NCBI GenBank assembly: GCA_041664945.1
Contig: JBAYJY010000051.1
Span: 1-27,013, forward strand
Direction of reading: 5' to 3'
DNA: 27,013 nt
From: JBAYJY01 sp041664945
Lineage (GTDB): Bacteria; UBP15; UBA6099
This document shows positions 1 to 6,906 of the stretch, piece after piece. Position 1 is the first letter of the stretch; every line of letters begins with the position of its first letter. The notes beneath the pieces were generated by a model, which saw only the letters and a program-made list of their open reading frames with translations, did not search any database and had not been told where the DNA came from. A program made the position numbers and the translations under genes.

Positions 1-1
1 C

Positions 2-817
2 AACGGGCGCGTCTGGCTGAACGACCCGGACGTCATTTACACGGGCTACGACGAGACGTCGGGCCGCTGGAACCAGCCGCCGCAGCCGCGCGCCGAGTTG
101 GTCGCGTGGATCAGCGCGGTCGCGCTTTCGGGACAGAGCGTGGAAACGGCGGACGCGCCGGATGCGCTCGAAGGGGACAGGCTCCGGCTGACGCGCGTCG
201 CGATGCCGGTCTACCGCGGCTCGGCGAGGCCGCTCGATCTGTTCACGAGGGATCTGCCTGAAACGCTCGCGCTCAAGGTTGACAAGCCGTTCGGCGGCTG
301 GAACGTCGTCGGGCTGTTCAACTGGGGGGAGAACAGCGGCCCGGACGGCCCGATTCCGGCTGCGGAGCGGGAAATCCGGGTTGATTTTGCGCAACTCGGC
401 GTCGCGAAGGGCGCCGCTGTCCGCGCGTACGATTTCTGGAACGACAAATATCTCGGCGAGTTCAAGGGCGGCTTTTCAGCGCTGCTGAAGCCGCGCGAGG
501 CCGCCGTCGTCGCGCTCCAGCCTGCGCTCGCGAGGCCGCAGTTTCTCGCCACGAACCGGCACATTACTATGGGCGCGACGGATATTAAATCGATCGCGTG
601 GGACTCGAAAACGAAAACGCTCTCAGGCGCGCAGAGCGCTGTCGCCGGGTTCGAATATCATCTGGCGTTCTATGTGCCGAAAGGCTACAAATTCAAGGCG
701 GCTAAGCTCAGCGCTGGAGCGGCGAAGACCGGCCTGTCGAACGGCGGGAAGGTGATGGATCTTAGGTTCACGCCTGTGAAATCCGGCGATCTGAAATGGA
801 AACTGACGTTTAATTAG
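2..817 (+). CDS. GH36/melibiase-like alpha-galactosidase, C-terminal part (5' end outside window)
   Basis: The reading frame is open from the first bases of the window, so this is the C-terminal 271 residues of a longer protein. It begins with NGRVWLNDPDV, which matches the conserved W-x-NDPD segment near the end of the (beta/alpha)8 catalytic barrel of clan GH-D alpha-galactosidases (GH36/GH27). It continues with the helical stretch that closes the barrel (ELVAWISAVALSGQSVETAD) and then beta-rich sequence typical of the C-terminal sandwich domain (GGWNVVGLFNWGEN). The family releases alpha-linked galactose from oligosaccharides or glycans. The nucleophile region and any signal peptide lie outside the window, so location and substrate are not visible. 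The gene stops at TAG 815-817 and is separated by 188 bp from the next gene. The family call is fairly confident; the exact GH family and specificity are not. Confidence 0.75.
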   Translation, partial: NGRVWLNDPDVIYTGYDETSGRWNQPPQPRAELVAWISAVALSGQSVETADAPDALEGDRLRLTRVAMPVYRGSARPLDLFTRDLPETLALKVDKPFGGWNVVGLFNWGENSGPDGPIPAAEREIRVDFAQLGVAKGAAVRAYDFWNDKYLGEFKGGFSALLKPREAAVVALQPALARPQFLATNRHITMGATDIKSIAWDSKTKTLSGAQSAVAGFEYHLAFYVPKGYKFKAAKLSAGAAKTGLSNGGKVMDLRFTPVKSGDLKWKLTFN

Positions 818-844
818 CGGGCGGTCATTTAGGCGGTGACAAAT

Positions 845-924
845 TGAATGTCGAATGCTGAACGGGGAGCCGCGGAATATCGAAGGAGCGCAAAGAGGGT
901 TGTGTCAGTCGAAATCCGGCGCTG
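845..924. repeat. Diverged dispersed intergenic repeat, copy a
   Basis: This stretch between the galactosidase and the secretin aligns by eye, with substitutions, to 9887-9965. Shared blocks in the same order include TCGAAT, GGAATA-CGAAGGA, GCAAAG, TCGAAAT-CGGCG. It contains no ORF. It looks like a member of a non-coding repeat family scattered in the genome. Confidence 0.5.
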
Positions 925-946
925 AAACAAAAAAATAATTAACCCC

Positions 947-973
947 TTGTTTGTTGTCAAATCGTGATATAAT
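947..973 (+). promoter_or_regulatory. Sigma70-type promoter of the secretin gene
   Basis: There is a perfect TATAAT at 968-973 and a TTGTTT at 947-952 as a possible -35 with a short 15-bp spacer. The local sequence is AT-rich, unlike the flanking genes. Transcription would start near 980, giving a leader of about 25 nt that contains the AGGAGA ribosome-binding site at 995-1000. Confidence 0.6.
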
Positions 974-1005
974 ACGCTTCAAGTCGTATCCAACAGGAGA
1001 GTATT

Positions 1006-2169
1006 ATGAGAAAAGCAGGGCTTGCGCTGTTTGCATTGGCTGCAGTTTTGATGTGCCGATTTGCGTTCGCTGATGGAAAGATTGAAAAAAGTCCGATAAG
1101 GCAGTTTCAGAGAATGGAAACTGTGGAAGTTCAGGGGCAACAGGCGGCGAAACAGGCCGCGCCGGATGATTTCAAGACGGAATACATCAAGGTGAAAAAT
1201 TATCAGGCGTCGTTTCTCGCGGAAACCGTTCGGGGAATGCTGTCGCCGGACGGGCTGCTGCAGGCAAACGACGATCTCAGCGTAATCATCATCTCGGACA
1301 AACCGGACAAAATCGAACAGGTCAAGGCGATGATCGGGGAGGTGGACAAGCTCCCGCGCCAGATCGTTTTTCACGCGAAAATTCTCGAAGTGTCGAACAA
1401 TTTCGAAAAGGACAGCGGGATGACCCTCTCGAACCTGCTCGAAAACACGTCGTTCAACGAAGTTTGGAACAGGATTACGAACGACCGGAAGCAATCATAT
1501 GATGATAACTATTCTTATCAGCAACCAAGTTGGCGTGAACAAAACGACACAAGTATGCAAAAAGGTGTAACTTCACAGGTTGCAACGAGATACGACCATG
1601 TGTCGCAGATGATTAATTTTCTCATTACCAAAGGATATGCGAAAATGGTCGCGGAGCCGAAGATAGTCACCGTGAATAATAAACCGGGCAGATTTTTCAT
1701 TGGCGACAAGGTGAAGCTGGTGGCGTATGGGGCTTTTTACAGTCCCTATTCAGGCTCAACGGCAATCGCGGGCGGCGGAAGCATGGCGGAGGAGGGCGGC
1801 CTGTCGCTTGAAGTCACGCCGCATATAGGAGAAAGCGAATTTATTACAATTAATATCAAGGCCACTTATTCGCAGCTCGACAGCTACTCATCCACATCTA
1901 CGAAAGTCAACGCGCGGGAGGCCGAAAGCACGATTATCGTGAAGGACAAAGAGCCTATCGTGCTCGGCGGATATAAGATTACACGGGAAGGAAGGTCCAA
2001 AAGCGAAACGCCGATTCTCGGAAGCATACCTGTAATTAAAAAAATATTTTCCAAGACAATCAAGTCCAAAGAAGACGCCGAAATGGTGATGATCCTGATC
2101 CCTGAAATTGTAAACGCCGGCGAAGGCTTCAAAACGCCGGACAGTCTTCAGGACACGCCGTCGAAATAA
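1006..2169 (+). CDS. Short secretin-family outer-membrane protein
   Basis: The product (387 aa) is a bacterial secretin, the family that forms gated outer-membrane channels for type II/III secretion, type IV pili and filamentous phage. A signal peptide is visible (MRKAGLALFALAAVLMC, cleavage probably after AFA at 22). It is followed by one N1/NolW-like periplasmic domain (about 57-115, FLAETVRGMLSPDG) and the secretin domain (about 117-370). The diagnostic motifs are AEPKIVTVNNKPGRFFIGD (216-234) and TPILGSIPVIKKIF (335-348). It is short: most secretins have N0 and several N1 repeats and exceed 500 residues. Start ATG 1006 is supported by AGGAGA 6 nt upstream. No secretion or pilus partner lies nearby, so its system is unknown. 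Residues 160-195 are Asn/Gln/Tyr-rich and their codons are AT-rich. Confidence 0.88.
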   Translation: MRKAGLALFALAAVLMCRFAFADGKIEKSPIRQFQRMETVEVQGQQAAKQAAPDDFKTEYIKVKNYQASFLAETVRGMLSPDGLLQANDDLSVIIISDKPDKIEQVKAMIGEVDKLPRQIVFHAKILEVSNNFEKDSGMTLSNLLENTSFNEVWNRITNDRKQSYDDNYSYQQPSWREQNDTSMQKGVTSQVATRYDHVSQMINFLITKGYAKMVAEPKIVTVNNKPGRFFIGDKVKLVAYGAFYSPYSGSTAIAGGGSMAEEGGLSLEVTPHIGESEFITINIKATYSQLDSYSSTSTKVNAREAESTIIVKDKEPIVLGGYKITREGRSKSETPILGSIPVIKKIFSKTIKSKEDAEMVMILIPEIVNAGEGFKTPDSLQDTPSK

Positions 2170-2224
2170 CCGGTCTTCCTATAAAGATTCAAGAAGGAAT
2201 GAGGAGATTCAAGAAGTGATGAGG

Positions 2225-2250
2225 AAAAACCTTTTGAAAAAGGTTTTTTT
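2225..2250 (+). terminator. Rho-independent terminator after the secretin
   Basis: An AAAAACCTT arm, a short loop and an AAGGTTTTT arm end in a run of seven T (2244-2250), 55 bp after the secretin stop codon. The stem is A/T-rich, so strength is uncertain. A related A/T-rich stem recurs at 22634-22665. The rest of 2251-2440 shows no gene or clear signal. Confidence 0.55.
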
Positions 2251-2440
2251 CTCAAACTCCTTTTCCAAAACTTTTTAGCAAGGGCCACAGTTGTTGATAA
2301 TGCGGGAACGATAAAAAGCCATGCCAAAGGAAATGAGTTGATTTTCTCGTTCTTCCGATTCGGCGGGAATGCAGATAAGGGCGTTTCACGTTCTTATTAG
2401 AATGAAATTTGAACTAAAAAATGCAGCTCAAGTAAACAAC

Positions 2441-2476
2441 TGAGGCCCGAATAATAAGCCGACCAGCCAACAAAAA
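2441..2476 (+). repeat. Dispersed repeat R1 (TGAGGCCCGAATAA family), degraded
   Basis: TGAGGCCCGAATAA at 2441-2454 is followed by an imperfect AAGCCGACCAGCCAAC palindrome. It is the reverse complement of the repeat at 6845-6878, 20822-20854 and 22463-22493, and the same orientation as 22860-22890. The palindrome here is degraded compared with the GCCGGC-CA-GCCGGC core of other copies. Confidence 0.7.
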
Positions 2477-2510
2477 AGGCTTTCAATCATTTAAATAAAT
2501 TCATCCGGCC

Positions 2511-2569
2511 TTGACAAAACTTAAACGATCGTTCAAAATAGCGGAGGATGGTTTGAACGCACGTTCAAA
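2511..2569 (+). promoter_or_regulatory. Promoter with two TetR-type operators
   Basis: A consensus TTGACA (-35, 2511-2516) is spaced 17 bp from CAAAAT (-10, 2534-2539). The palindrome TTAAACGATCGTTCAAA fills the spacer and overlaps the -10 (2521-2537). A second, nearly perfect palindrome TTTGAACGCACGTTCAAA lies downstream at 2552-2569. Both share GAACG/CGTTC half-sites. The layout fits autorepression by the TetR protein encoded just downstream: a bound repressor would cover the promoter and block early elongation. Confidence 0.85.
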
Positions 2570-2586
2570 AAGACGGGAGAACGAAA

Positions 2587-3267
2587 ATGGCGAAGAAGAA
2601 GATTGCGCCGGGAAGCGTGGCGGGCGGCCCCGGGCCGACGCGGGACAAGCTGCTGAACGCGGCGGAATCCCTTTTCATCGAGCGCGGCTACGACGGGACC
2701 AGCGTGAGCGACATCGCGGAGCGCTCGAAAACGACGAAGGGGCATCTTTACTATTACTTCAAGAATAAGGAATCGCTTTTCGACGCGGTTCTTGAAAGGC
2801 GGCTCGCGTCGCAGCGCGAAGCGCTGATTAAGGCGGCGACCGCGAGCGGGGACATCCGGGAAAGGGTTCACGCGGCGCTGGACTCGTATGTGAATTTCAT
2901 AGAGGAGAATCCCGGTTTTCCGAGGCTTGTGCAGCGCGAGATCTGTTCCGGGTCGAAGAACGTCAGGAAAATTTCCGACGGAATGGCGCCGGTTCACGCG
3001 TGGGGAAGCGGAGTGTTCGCGGGGATACTGCCGCAGGAAGGCCCGACGTCGGCGAAGCATTTCTTTTTCAGCATATACAGCATGACGCTGAACTATTACA
3101 CGTACGCGCCGATGCTCGAGCGCCTGTGGGGGGCCGACCCGACGAGCGAAGCGGCGCTCGCGGAAAGAAGGGCGCATCTGCATGTCATGGCGGACCTTGT
3201 CATGGACAAACTGATAACGGGCGAGCGCAAGGCGCCGGCCGCGAAAACAAAAGGAGGCGGGAAATGA
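2587..3267 (+). CDS. TetR/AcrR-family transcriptional repressor
   Basis: The 226-aa product has the TetR N-terminal DNA-binding domain. A three-helix core runs from TRDKLLNAAESLFIERGY through TSVSDIAERSKTTKGHLYYYF (HTH about residues 37-59) to the conserved KNKESLFDAVLERR. The C-terminal helical ligand-binding domain (about 80-215) is variable, as is usual for the family, so the inducer cannot be predicted. Residues after 215 form a Lys/Ala/Gly-rich tail. ATG 2587 follows a GGGAGA-type ribosome-binding site. The stop codon overlaps the start of the next gene (ATGA at 3264-3267), indicating translational coupling. Two palindromes directly upstream are probable binding sites, so the protein most likely represses its own five-gene operon and releases on binding a small, probably hydrophobic, ligand. 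Family certain; ligand unknown. Confidence 0.93.
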   Translation: MAKKKIAPGSVAGGPGPTRDKLLNAAESLFIERGYDGTSVSDIAERSKTTKGHLYYYFKNKESLFDAVLERRLASQREALIKAATASGDIRERVHAALDSYVNFIEENPGFPRLVQREICSGSKNVRKISDGMAPVHAWGSGVFAGILPQEGPTSAKHFFFSIYSMTLNYYTYAPMLERLWGADPTSEAALAERRAHLHVMADLVMDKLITGERKAPAAKTKGGGK

Positions 3268-3773
3268 AATTCACGATGGTTCATAAATTCGGATGGCCGG
3301 TTGAAAAAATCACGTCGATACTGAAAGCGGGCGAAGACCTGTTTCCGATGGAGGAGTTGCCGAACGTCAACATGCGGAAGCTCATCGAGCAGAAACGGAC
3401 CGGCTCGAAAATATACAAGAAGTTCGAATGGTGCGTATACGGGCAGTTGCCGAAGATCGCGCAGAAGATATTCAGTCCGGAGTCGCTGACGTTCACAGAG
3501 AACTCGGTCTGGGACGACGATAAATGCTCGTTCGAGAGCCGGATATCGCCGCATTATTTCAAGAACGCGCTGACGTGTGTTTTGACAAGCACGTGGCGGG
3601 CGGGAGCCGGAGGCGGCGCGGAACGGCAGGTCGACGGCGCGGTGAGCATCACAATCCCGATCATCGGGCCGGTAGTCGAAAAGGCGGTCGGCGAGCACTT
3701 CAGAAAGAACAACGACCAGAGCGCGGAGCTGATCCGCAAGGGGCTCACGGCGAAGTACGGACCTCCGGCGTAA
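3264..3773 (+). CDS. SRPBCC/START-like (DUF2505-type) lipid-binding protein
   Basis: The 169-aa product has no signal peptide or membrane segment. Its pattern is that of DUF2505 proteins in the SRPBCC (START/Bet v1-like) helix-grip superfamily. It has an N-terminal strand and helix (MKFTMVHKFGWPVEKITSIL), alternating beta segments (YKKFEWCVYGQLP, FTENSVWDD, CSFESRISP), a late ERQVDGAVSITIPIIGPVVEK stretch, and a long C-terminal helix (HFRKNNDQSAELIRKGL). Such folds enclose a hydrophobic cavity for lipids, polyketides or isoprenoids, and some are enzymes. The start codon overlaps the tetR stop, and AGGAGG sits upstream within tetR. Being second in a TetR-led operon ahead of a radical SAM enzyme and two membrane proteins suggests it carries or presents the substrate; that role is inference. 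The family call rests on pattern recall and is moderately sure. Confidence 0.65.
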   Translation: MKFTMVHKFGWPVEKITSILKAGEDLFPMEELPNVNMRKLIEQKRTGSKIYKKFEWCVYGQLPKIAQKIFSPESLTFTENSVWDDDKCSFESRISPHYFKNALTCVLTSTWRAGAGGGAERQVDGAVSITIPIIGPVVEKAVGEHFRKNNDQSAELIRKGLTAKYGPPA

Positions 3774-3807
3774 TTTGCCGGCTCAAATCGCAATCAGGAG
3801 GCGCAAA

Positions 3808-5148
3808 ATGGCAAACGCGCTTGGAAAAATTTCAGGTGAATTCGAAGAGGCGGCGTCCGGACTGCTGAACAGGCTGCGCAAGCGGGACGTCTGCGAAGCG
3901 GACTTGAATTTCAAGCTGTATTCGCCGGGCGAGGGGCACCCTGACTGGAAAGCGGTTTGGGAGAAATCCGGCGAGCTTGAGGCGGAGGCGCTGAAGGTCA
4001 TCGAGACCGACGACGGAACGCCGGGCGAGCTGATTGCCGAAACGCAACGCATCGCCGGGGCGCTGGCCACGAACGCGAAGTCGATGGCGAAGAACTTCGC
4101 CCGGATTCATCGCGGCGACCACACGCTCATTCCGCCTTATATCATCTGGACGATGCACAACGCCTGCAACTTCAGATGTTCCTACTGCGACAACCATTCC
4201 GGAAAGAAATATTTCGACCTCTCGAACGAGGGCGCGCTCGACACGGAACAGGGCAAAAAGCTGTTGCGCATCGTCCGCAAGGACGTCACGGGGATTTACT
4301 TCTGCGGCGGCGAGCCCACTCTGCGCGCGGACCTGCCGGAACTGACCGATTACGCGCACGGGCTCGACTATTTCCCGCTGATGATAAACACGAACGGGAG
4401 CAGGATTCACAAGATGCTGCCGGACGCGCGGTATTCGAAATGGCTGAAGCAGATGGACATCATAATCGTCAGCCTCGACGCGCTGAACATAGGCCGGCTG
4501 ACTGACGTCTGGGGGATGAAGAAGGACCTCTGCGAGCAGGTGATGGTGAACATACTCGCGCTGCGGCGGCTGCAGCCGAAAGTGCGGTTTAAGCTGATTG
4601 TCAACACTGTGATAACGCCGGAGACGATCGGCGAGGCGGAGTCGATTCTCGACTGGGCGAACGACTTGGGGATTTGGTATTCGCCCGTGCCGATGAACTG
4701 CGGATCGAACGTAAATGAAATGCTGACGGCGCTGCCGGAATACCGGGCGCTGTGCGCGAAAATCCTGAGGCGCAAAAAAGAGGGCTACAAGATACTCGGT
4801 TCGCGGCGGCTGCTCGAAAATCTTCTTTATTCGAAGAAGGTAGTCTGCAGGCCGTCGCTGAAGCCGCATGTGGATATCGACGGTTCGCTGATCTGGCCGT
4901 GTAAGACGAAGTCGAACCTGACGCCTGTAAAAATCAATGTGCTGAGGCACGACTCGCTCGACTCGGCCTATGCGGCGGGCGCGAAAATGATTAACCCGAC
5001 AAACATTCACGGCCACGGCCCCGGGCAGTGCGGCGCCGATTGCAACTGGATGCAGAACTATGTCAGCGACGTATATGCGCGCGGCCTCGAAAACCCGCTG
5101 GCAGGCGGATTTCTGGCTGAAATGTTCGAGTTCACGGGGATCGTCTGA
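3808..5148 (+). CDS. Radical SAM enzyme with SPASM/twitch-like C-terminal cysteines
   Basis: The 446-aa product is a radical SAM enzyme, which uses a [4Fe-4S] cluster to cleave S-adenosylmethionine and start radical chemistry. The cluster motif CNFRCSYC has Cys 120, 124 and 127, followed by the SAM-binding GGEP at 167-170. About 110 N-terminal residues precede the barrel and match nothing I recognise. After the barrel, C-x11-G-x5-C (CRPSLKPHVDIDGSLIWPC) and CGADC resemble the SPASM/twitch pattern that binds auxiliary Fe-S clusters, but the set looks incomplete. ATG 3808 is preferred over an upstream in-frame codon because AGGAGG (3796-3801) is ideally placed. It lies 34 bp after the SRPBCC gene and 26 bp before a membrane-protein gene. 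No short precursor peptide is visible, so a small molecule or lipid substrate is more likely than a peptide. Substrate unknown. Confidence 0.85.
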   Translation: MANALGKISGEFEEAASGLLNRLRKRDVCEADLNFKLYSPGEGHPDWKAVWEKSGELEAEALKVIETDDGTPGELIAETQRIAGALATNAKSMAKNFARIHRGDHTLIPPYIIWTMHNACNFRCSYCDNHSGKKYFDLSNEGALDTEQGKKLLRIVRKDVTGIYFCGGEPTLRADLPELTDYAHGLDYFPLMINTNGSRIHKMLPDARYSKWLKQMDIIIVSLDALNIGRLTDVWGMKKDLCEQVMVNILALRRLQPKVRFKLIVNTVITPETIGEAESILDWANDLGIWYSPVPMNCGSNVNEMLTALPEYRALCAKILRRKKEGYKILGSRRLLENLLYSKKVVCRPSLKPHVDIDGSLIWPCKTKSNLTPVKINVLRHDSLDSAYAAGAKMINPTNIHGHGPGQCGADCNWMQNYVSDVYARGLENPLAGGFLAEMFEFTGIV

Positions 5149-5174
5149 GGCGGTTTCCGGCGCGGGAGGCGGGA

Positions 5175-5960
5175 ATGATTAGAAAGATATTAAGCGGGCA
5201 GGGCGCGCTGGCGGGCGGCCGGGCGGACATTCGCCAGGTTCTGAGCGAGTTCGTTTTTCTCGCGGCGGCGGTCGCGGCGGTCGCGTTTTTCTGCCAGAAC
5301 ACGCCGGTGATGTCGGCGCTTGCGGGCGGGATCATTCTCGCGCGTTTCATTCTGATCGGCCGGCGTTTCGACTGGGTGTTTCTGCTGATCGGAATCGTGG
5401 CGGGCGGCGGCAACGACATGCTTTCGATGGCGAAGGGCGTCTATTATTACACGCCTCCGCACGAGCTGGCGATACCGATTCCGCTGTGGCTGCTCCTGTT
5501 CTGGGGGTATGTGTTTGTCACGTTCCGGCAACTGTTCAGCCTTCCGGCGTTCAGGGGCGAGGGGTTCGGGGGCAGGCCGTGGCGGATCGACGCGCGGCTG
5601 ATCGCCGACCTCGCGGTCGTGATATCCTTCAGGCTCATCATCTATCATTTTGTCAAACACGAGCCGATCCCAACGATCGGTTACGCGTCGGTTCTCGCGC
5701 TGCGGCTGCTTGCGATTCCGCCGAAAGCGCGCGACTGGAAGTTGATGACGGTCGTGATGATAGTCGGCCCGATATACGAGGCGTTGCTGATACGGTTCGG
5801 GCTGTACGTTTATTTCGATCCGGTTTTTCTCGGGATGCCTGCGTGGCTTCTGATCTACTGGGCGTTCATCATCCCGATATTCATGAAGGGGATATTCGAC
5901 AGGGTGGAAGAATGGCTTGCCGCGAAGGACTCAGCGGCGCCGGTCTTCGCGAAAGGCTGA
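5175..5960 (+). CDS. Eight-helix membrane protein with internal duplication, function unknown
   Basis: The 261-aa product is very hydrophobic, with about eight predicted membrane helices, and I do not recognise its family with confidence. The two halves repeat one another. Half one has DWVFLLIGIVAGG, an acidic residue, G-x-YYYTP and PIPLWLLLFWGYVF. Half two has DWKLMTVVMIVG, an acidic residue, G-x-YVYFDP and MPAWLLIYWAFIIPIF. Each is preceded by a short similar helix (IILARFILI / SVLALRLLAI). This indicates fusion of two four-helix units. The protein ends in a charged cytoplasmic-type helix (FDRVEEWLAAKD). GGAGGCGGG precedes ATG 5175. It sits in the TetR operon between the radical SAM enzyme and the DMT-like protein. 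It could be a membrane enzyme, such as an isoprenoid-modifying protein, or a carrier; neither is shown. Confidence 0.7.
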   Translation: MIRKILSGQGALAGGRADIRQVLSEFVFLAAAVAAVAFFCQNTPVMSALAGGIILARFILIGRRFDWVFLLIGIVAGGGNDMLSMAKGVYYYTPPHELAIPIPLWLLLFWGYVFVTFRQLFSLPAFRGEGFGGRPWRIDARLIADLAVVISFRLIIYHFVKHEPIPTIGYASVLALRLLAIPPKARDWKLMTVVMIVGPIYEALLIRFGLYVYFDPVFLGMPAWLLIYWAFIIPIFMKGIFDRVEEWLAAKDSAAPVFAKG

Positions 5961-5970
5961 CTGAATAATC

Positions 5971-6834
5971 ATGGTGTCAAATTACTCTATTTTCATAGGG
6001 ATATGCCTGCTGAACCCGACGATCAACAATGTCGGAATGGGGCTTCAGAAGCTCGCGATAAACAACATTCCGGCGGCGGGAAACAGGTCGCGCAAATCGA
6101 CATATGCGCTTGTTTGGACGCTCGGGCTCGCGCTTCAGGGGTCGGTGGTCGTTCTCGGAGCGAAGGCATTGACGATCGGCAATGCGTCCACGCTGGGCGG
6201 CTTCGCAGGTTTCGGACTTATCGCGCTCGCCGCGTTTTCGCACCTCGCGCTGAAGGAAAGGATATTGAAGCGGGAACTGTTCGGAATGGCGACGATAATC
6301 GCAGGGACGGCGGCGCTGGGTTTTTTCAGCAACGGACACCAGAGCGGCATCGCCGATTTCGAGCAGGCGCGGATGACCGCGTTTCTGATTGCGTGCGGGG
6401 CGGTAGCGGCGGCGGCGGTATTTTTAATGCTGCGCGACATGCGAGCGTACGGCGGCGCGGTTCTCGGAACGCTCGGCGGCGCAATTGGCGGACTCGGCAT
6501 GATTTTTATGAAAGTGGTCGTGAACCGTTACGCGAAAAAAATCGGCGCTGAAGGCCTAATCATCGATTTTCTTAGCGATCCATATACATGGATGACGATA
6601 GTCGGCGGCGTCGGCAGCGTAGTTCTCGTCCAGTTCGGCTATAAATATGGGAAGGCGATTCAGGTCGTGCCCGGTTTTGCCTCGATGGTTGTTATAATGC
6701 CCGCCCTGGCCGGCTTTATTGTGCTCAGGGAGGCGACGACGCTGATATGCGTCGCCAGTCTCGCGGTGATCACCGCCGGAGTTCTCATAACTACCACGGC
6801 GGATCGCAAAATGAAACAACAAGCGATTTGTTGA
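5971..6834 (+). CDS. DMT-superfamily (EamA/NIPA-like) membrane transporter
   Basis: The 287-aa product is a polytopic membrane protein in the drug/metabolite transporter style. It has two repeats of about four to five helices separated near residue 135. The first half holds the small-residue-rich GLQKLAINNI, the ALTIGNASTLGGFAGFGLIALAAFSHLALKER block (end of helix plus LKER, as in EamA and NIPA proteins) and GMATIIAGTAALGFF. The second half repeats it with GTLGGAIGGLGMIFMK, AIQVVPGFASMVVIMPALAGFIVLRE and LAVITAGVLITT. Members export or import metabolites, drugs, lipid-linked sugars or magnesium. It is the last gene of the TetR operon, 10 bp after the duplicated membrane protein, with a weak ribosome-binding site that suggests coupling. 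A role in exporting the pathway product is inference; the substrate cannot be read. Confidence 0.7.
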   Translation: MVSNYSIFIGICLLNPTINNVGMGLQKLAINNIPAAGNRSRKSTYALVWTLGLALQGSVVVLGAKALTIGNASTLGGFAGFGLIALAAFSHLALKERILKRELFGMATIIAGTAALGFFSNGHQSGIADFEQARMTAFLIACGAVAAAAVFLMLRDMRAYGGAVLGTLGGAIGGLGMIFMKVVVNRYAKKIGAEGLIIDFLSDPYTWMTIVGGVGSVVLVQFGYKYGKAIQVVPGFASMVVIMPALAGFIVLREATTLICVASLAVITAGVLITTTADRKMKQQAIC

Positions 6835-6844
6835 GGAAAAACCT

Positions 6845-6878
6845 TTTGCCGGCCAGCCGGCTTTTTATTCGGGCCTCA
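6845..6878 (+). terminator. Repeat R2 acting as terminator of the TetR operon
   Basis: The core GCCGGCCAGCCGGC at 6848-6861 can fold as GCCGG-CCAG-CCGGC and is followed directly by TTTTTATT, then CGGGCCTCA to 6878. It lies 14 bp after the last operon gene, so it fits a rho-independent terminator on the plus strand. The same unit recurs at 20822-20854 and 22463-22493, with inverted degraded copies at 2441 and 22860. Confidence 0.75.
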
Positions 6879-6906
6879 GTTATCTATCCATGATTCAGAG
6901 ACTCAT

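Noticed and set aside
2170..2510. tRNA or small RNA gene in the gap before the TetR operon
   Set aside because: No cloverleaf, no T-loop GGTTCRA-type sequence, and only a terminator and a degraded repeat were visible.
3832..5016. 394-codon minus-strand open frame opposite the radical SAM gene
   Set aside because: It is an antisense shadow caused by GC-rich codon use; the plus-strand gene has clear motifs and the shadow protein is Arg/His-rich without any family signature.
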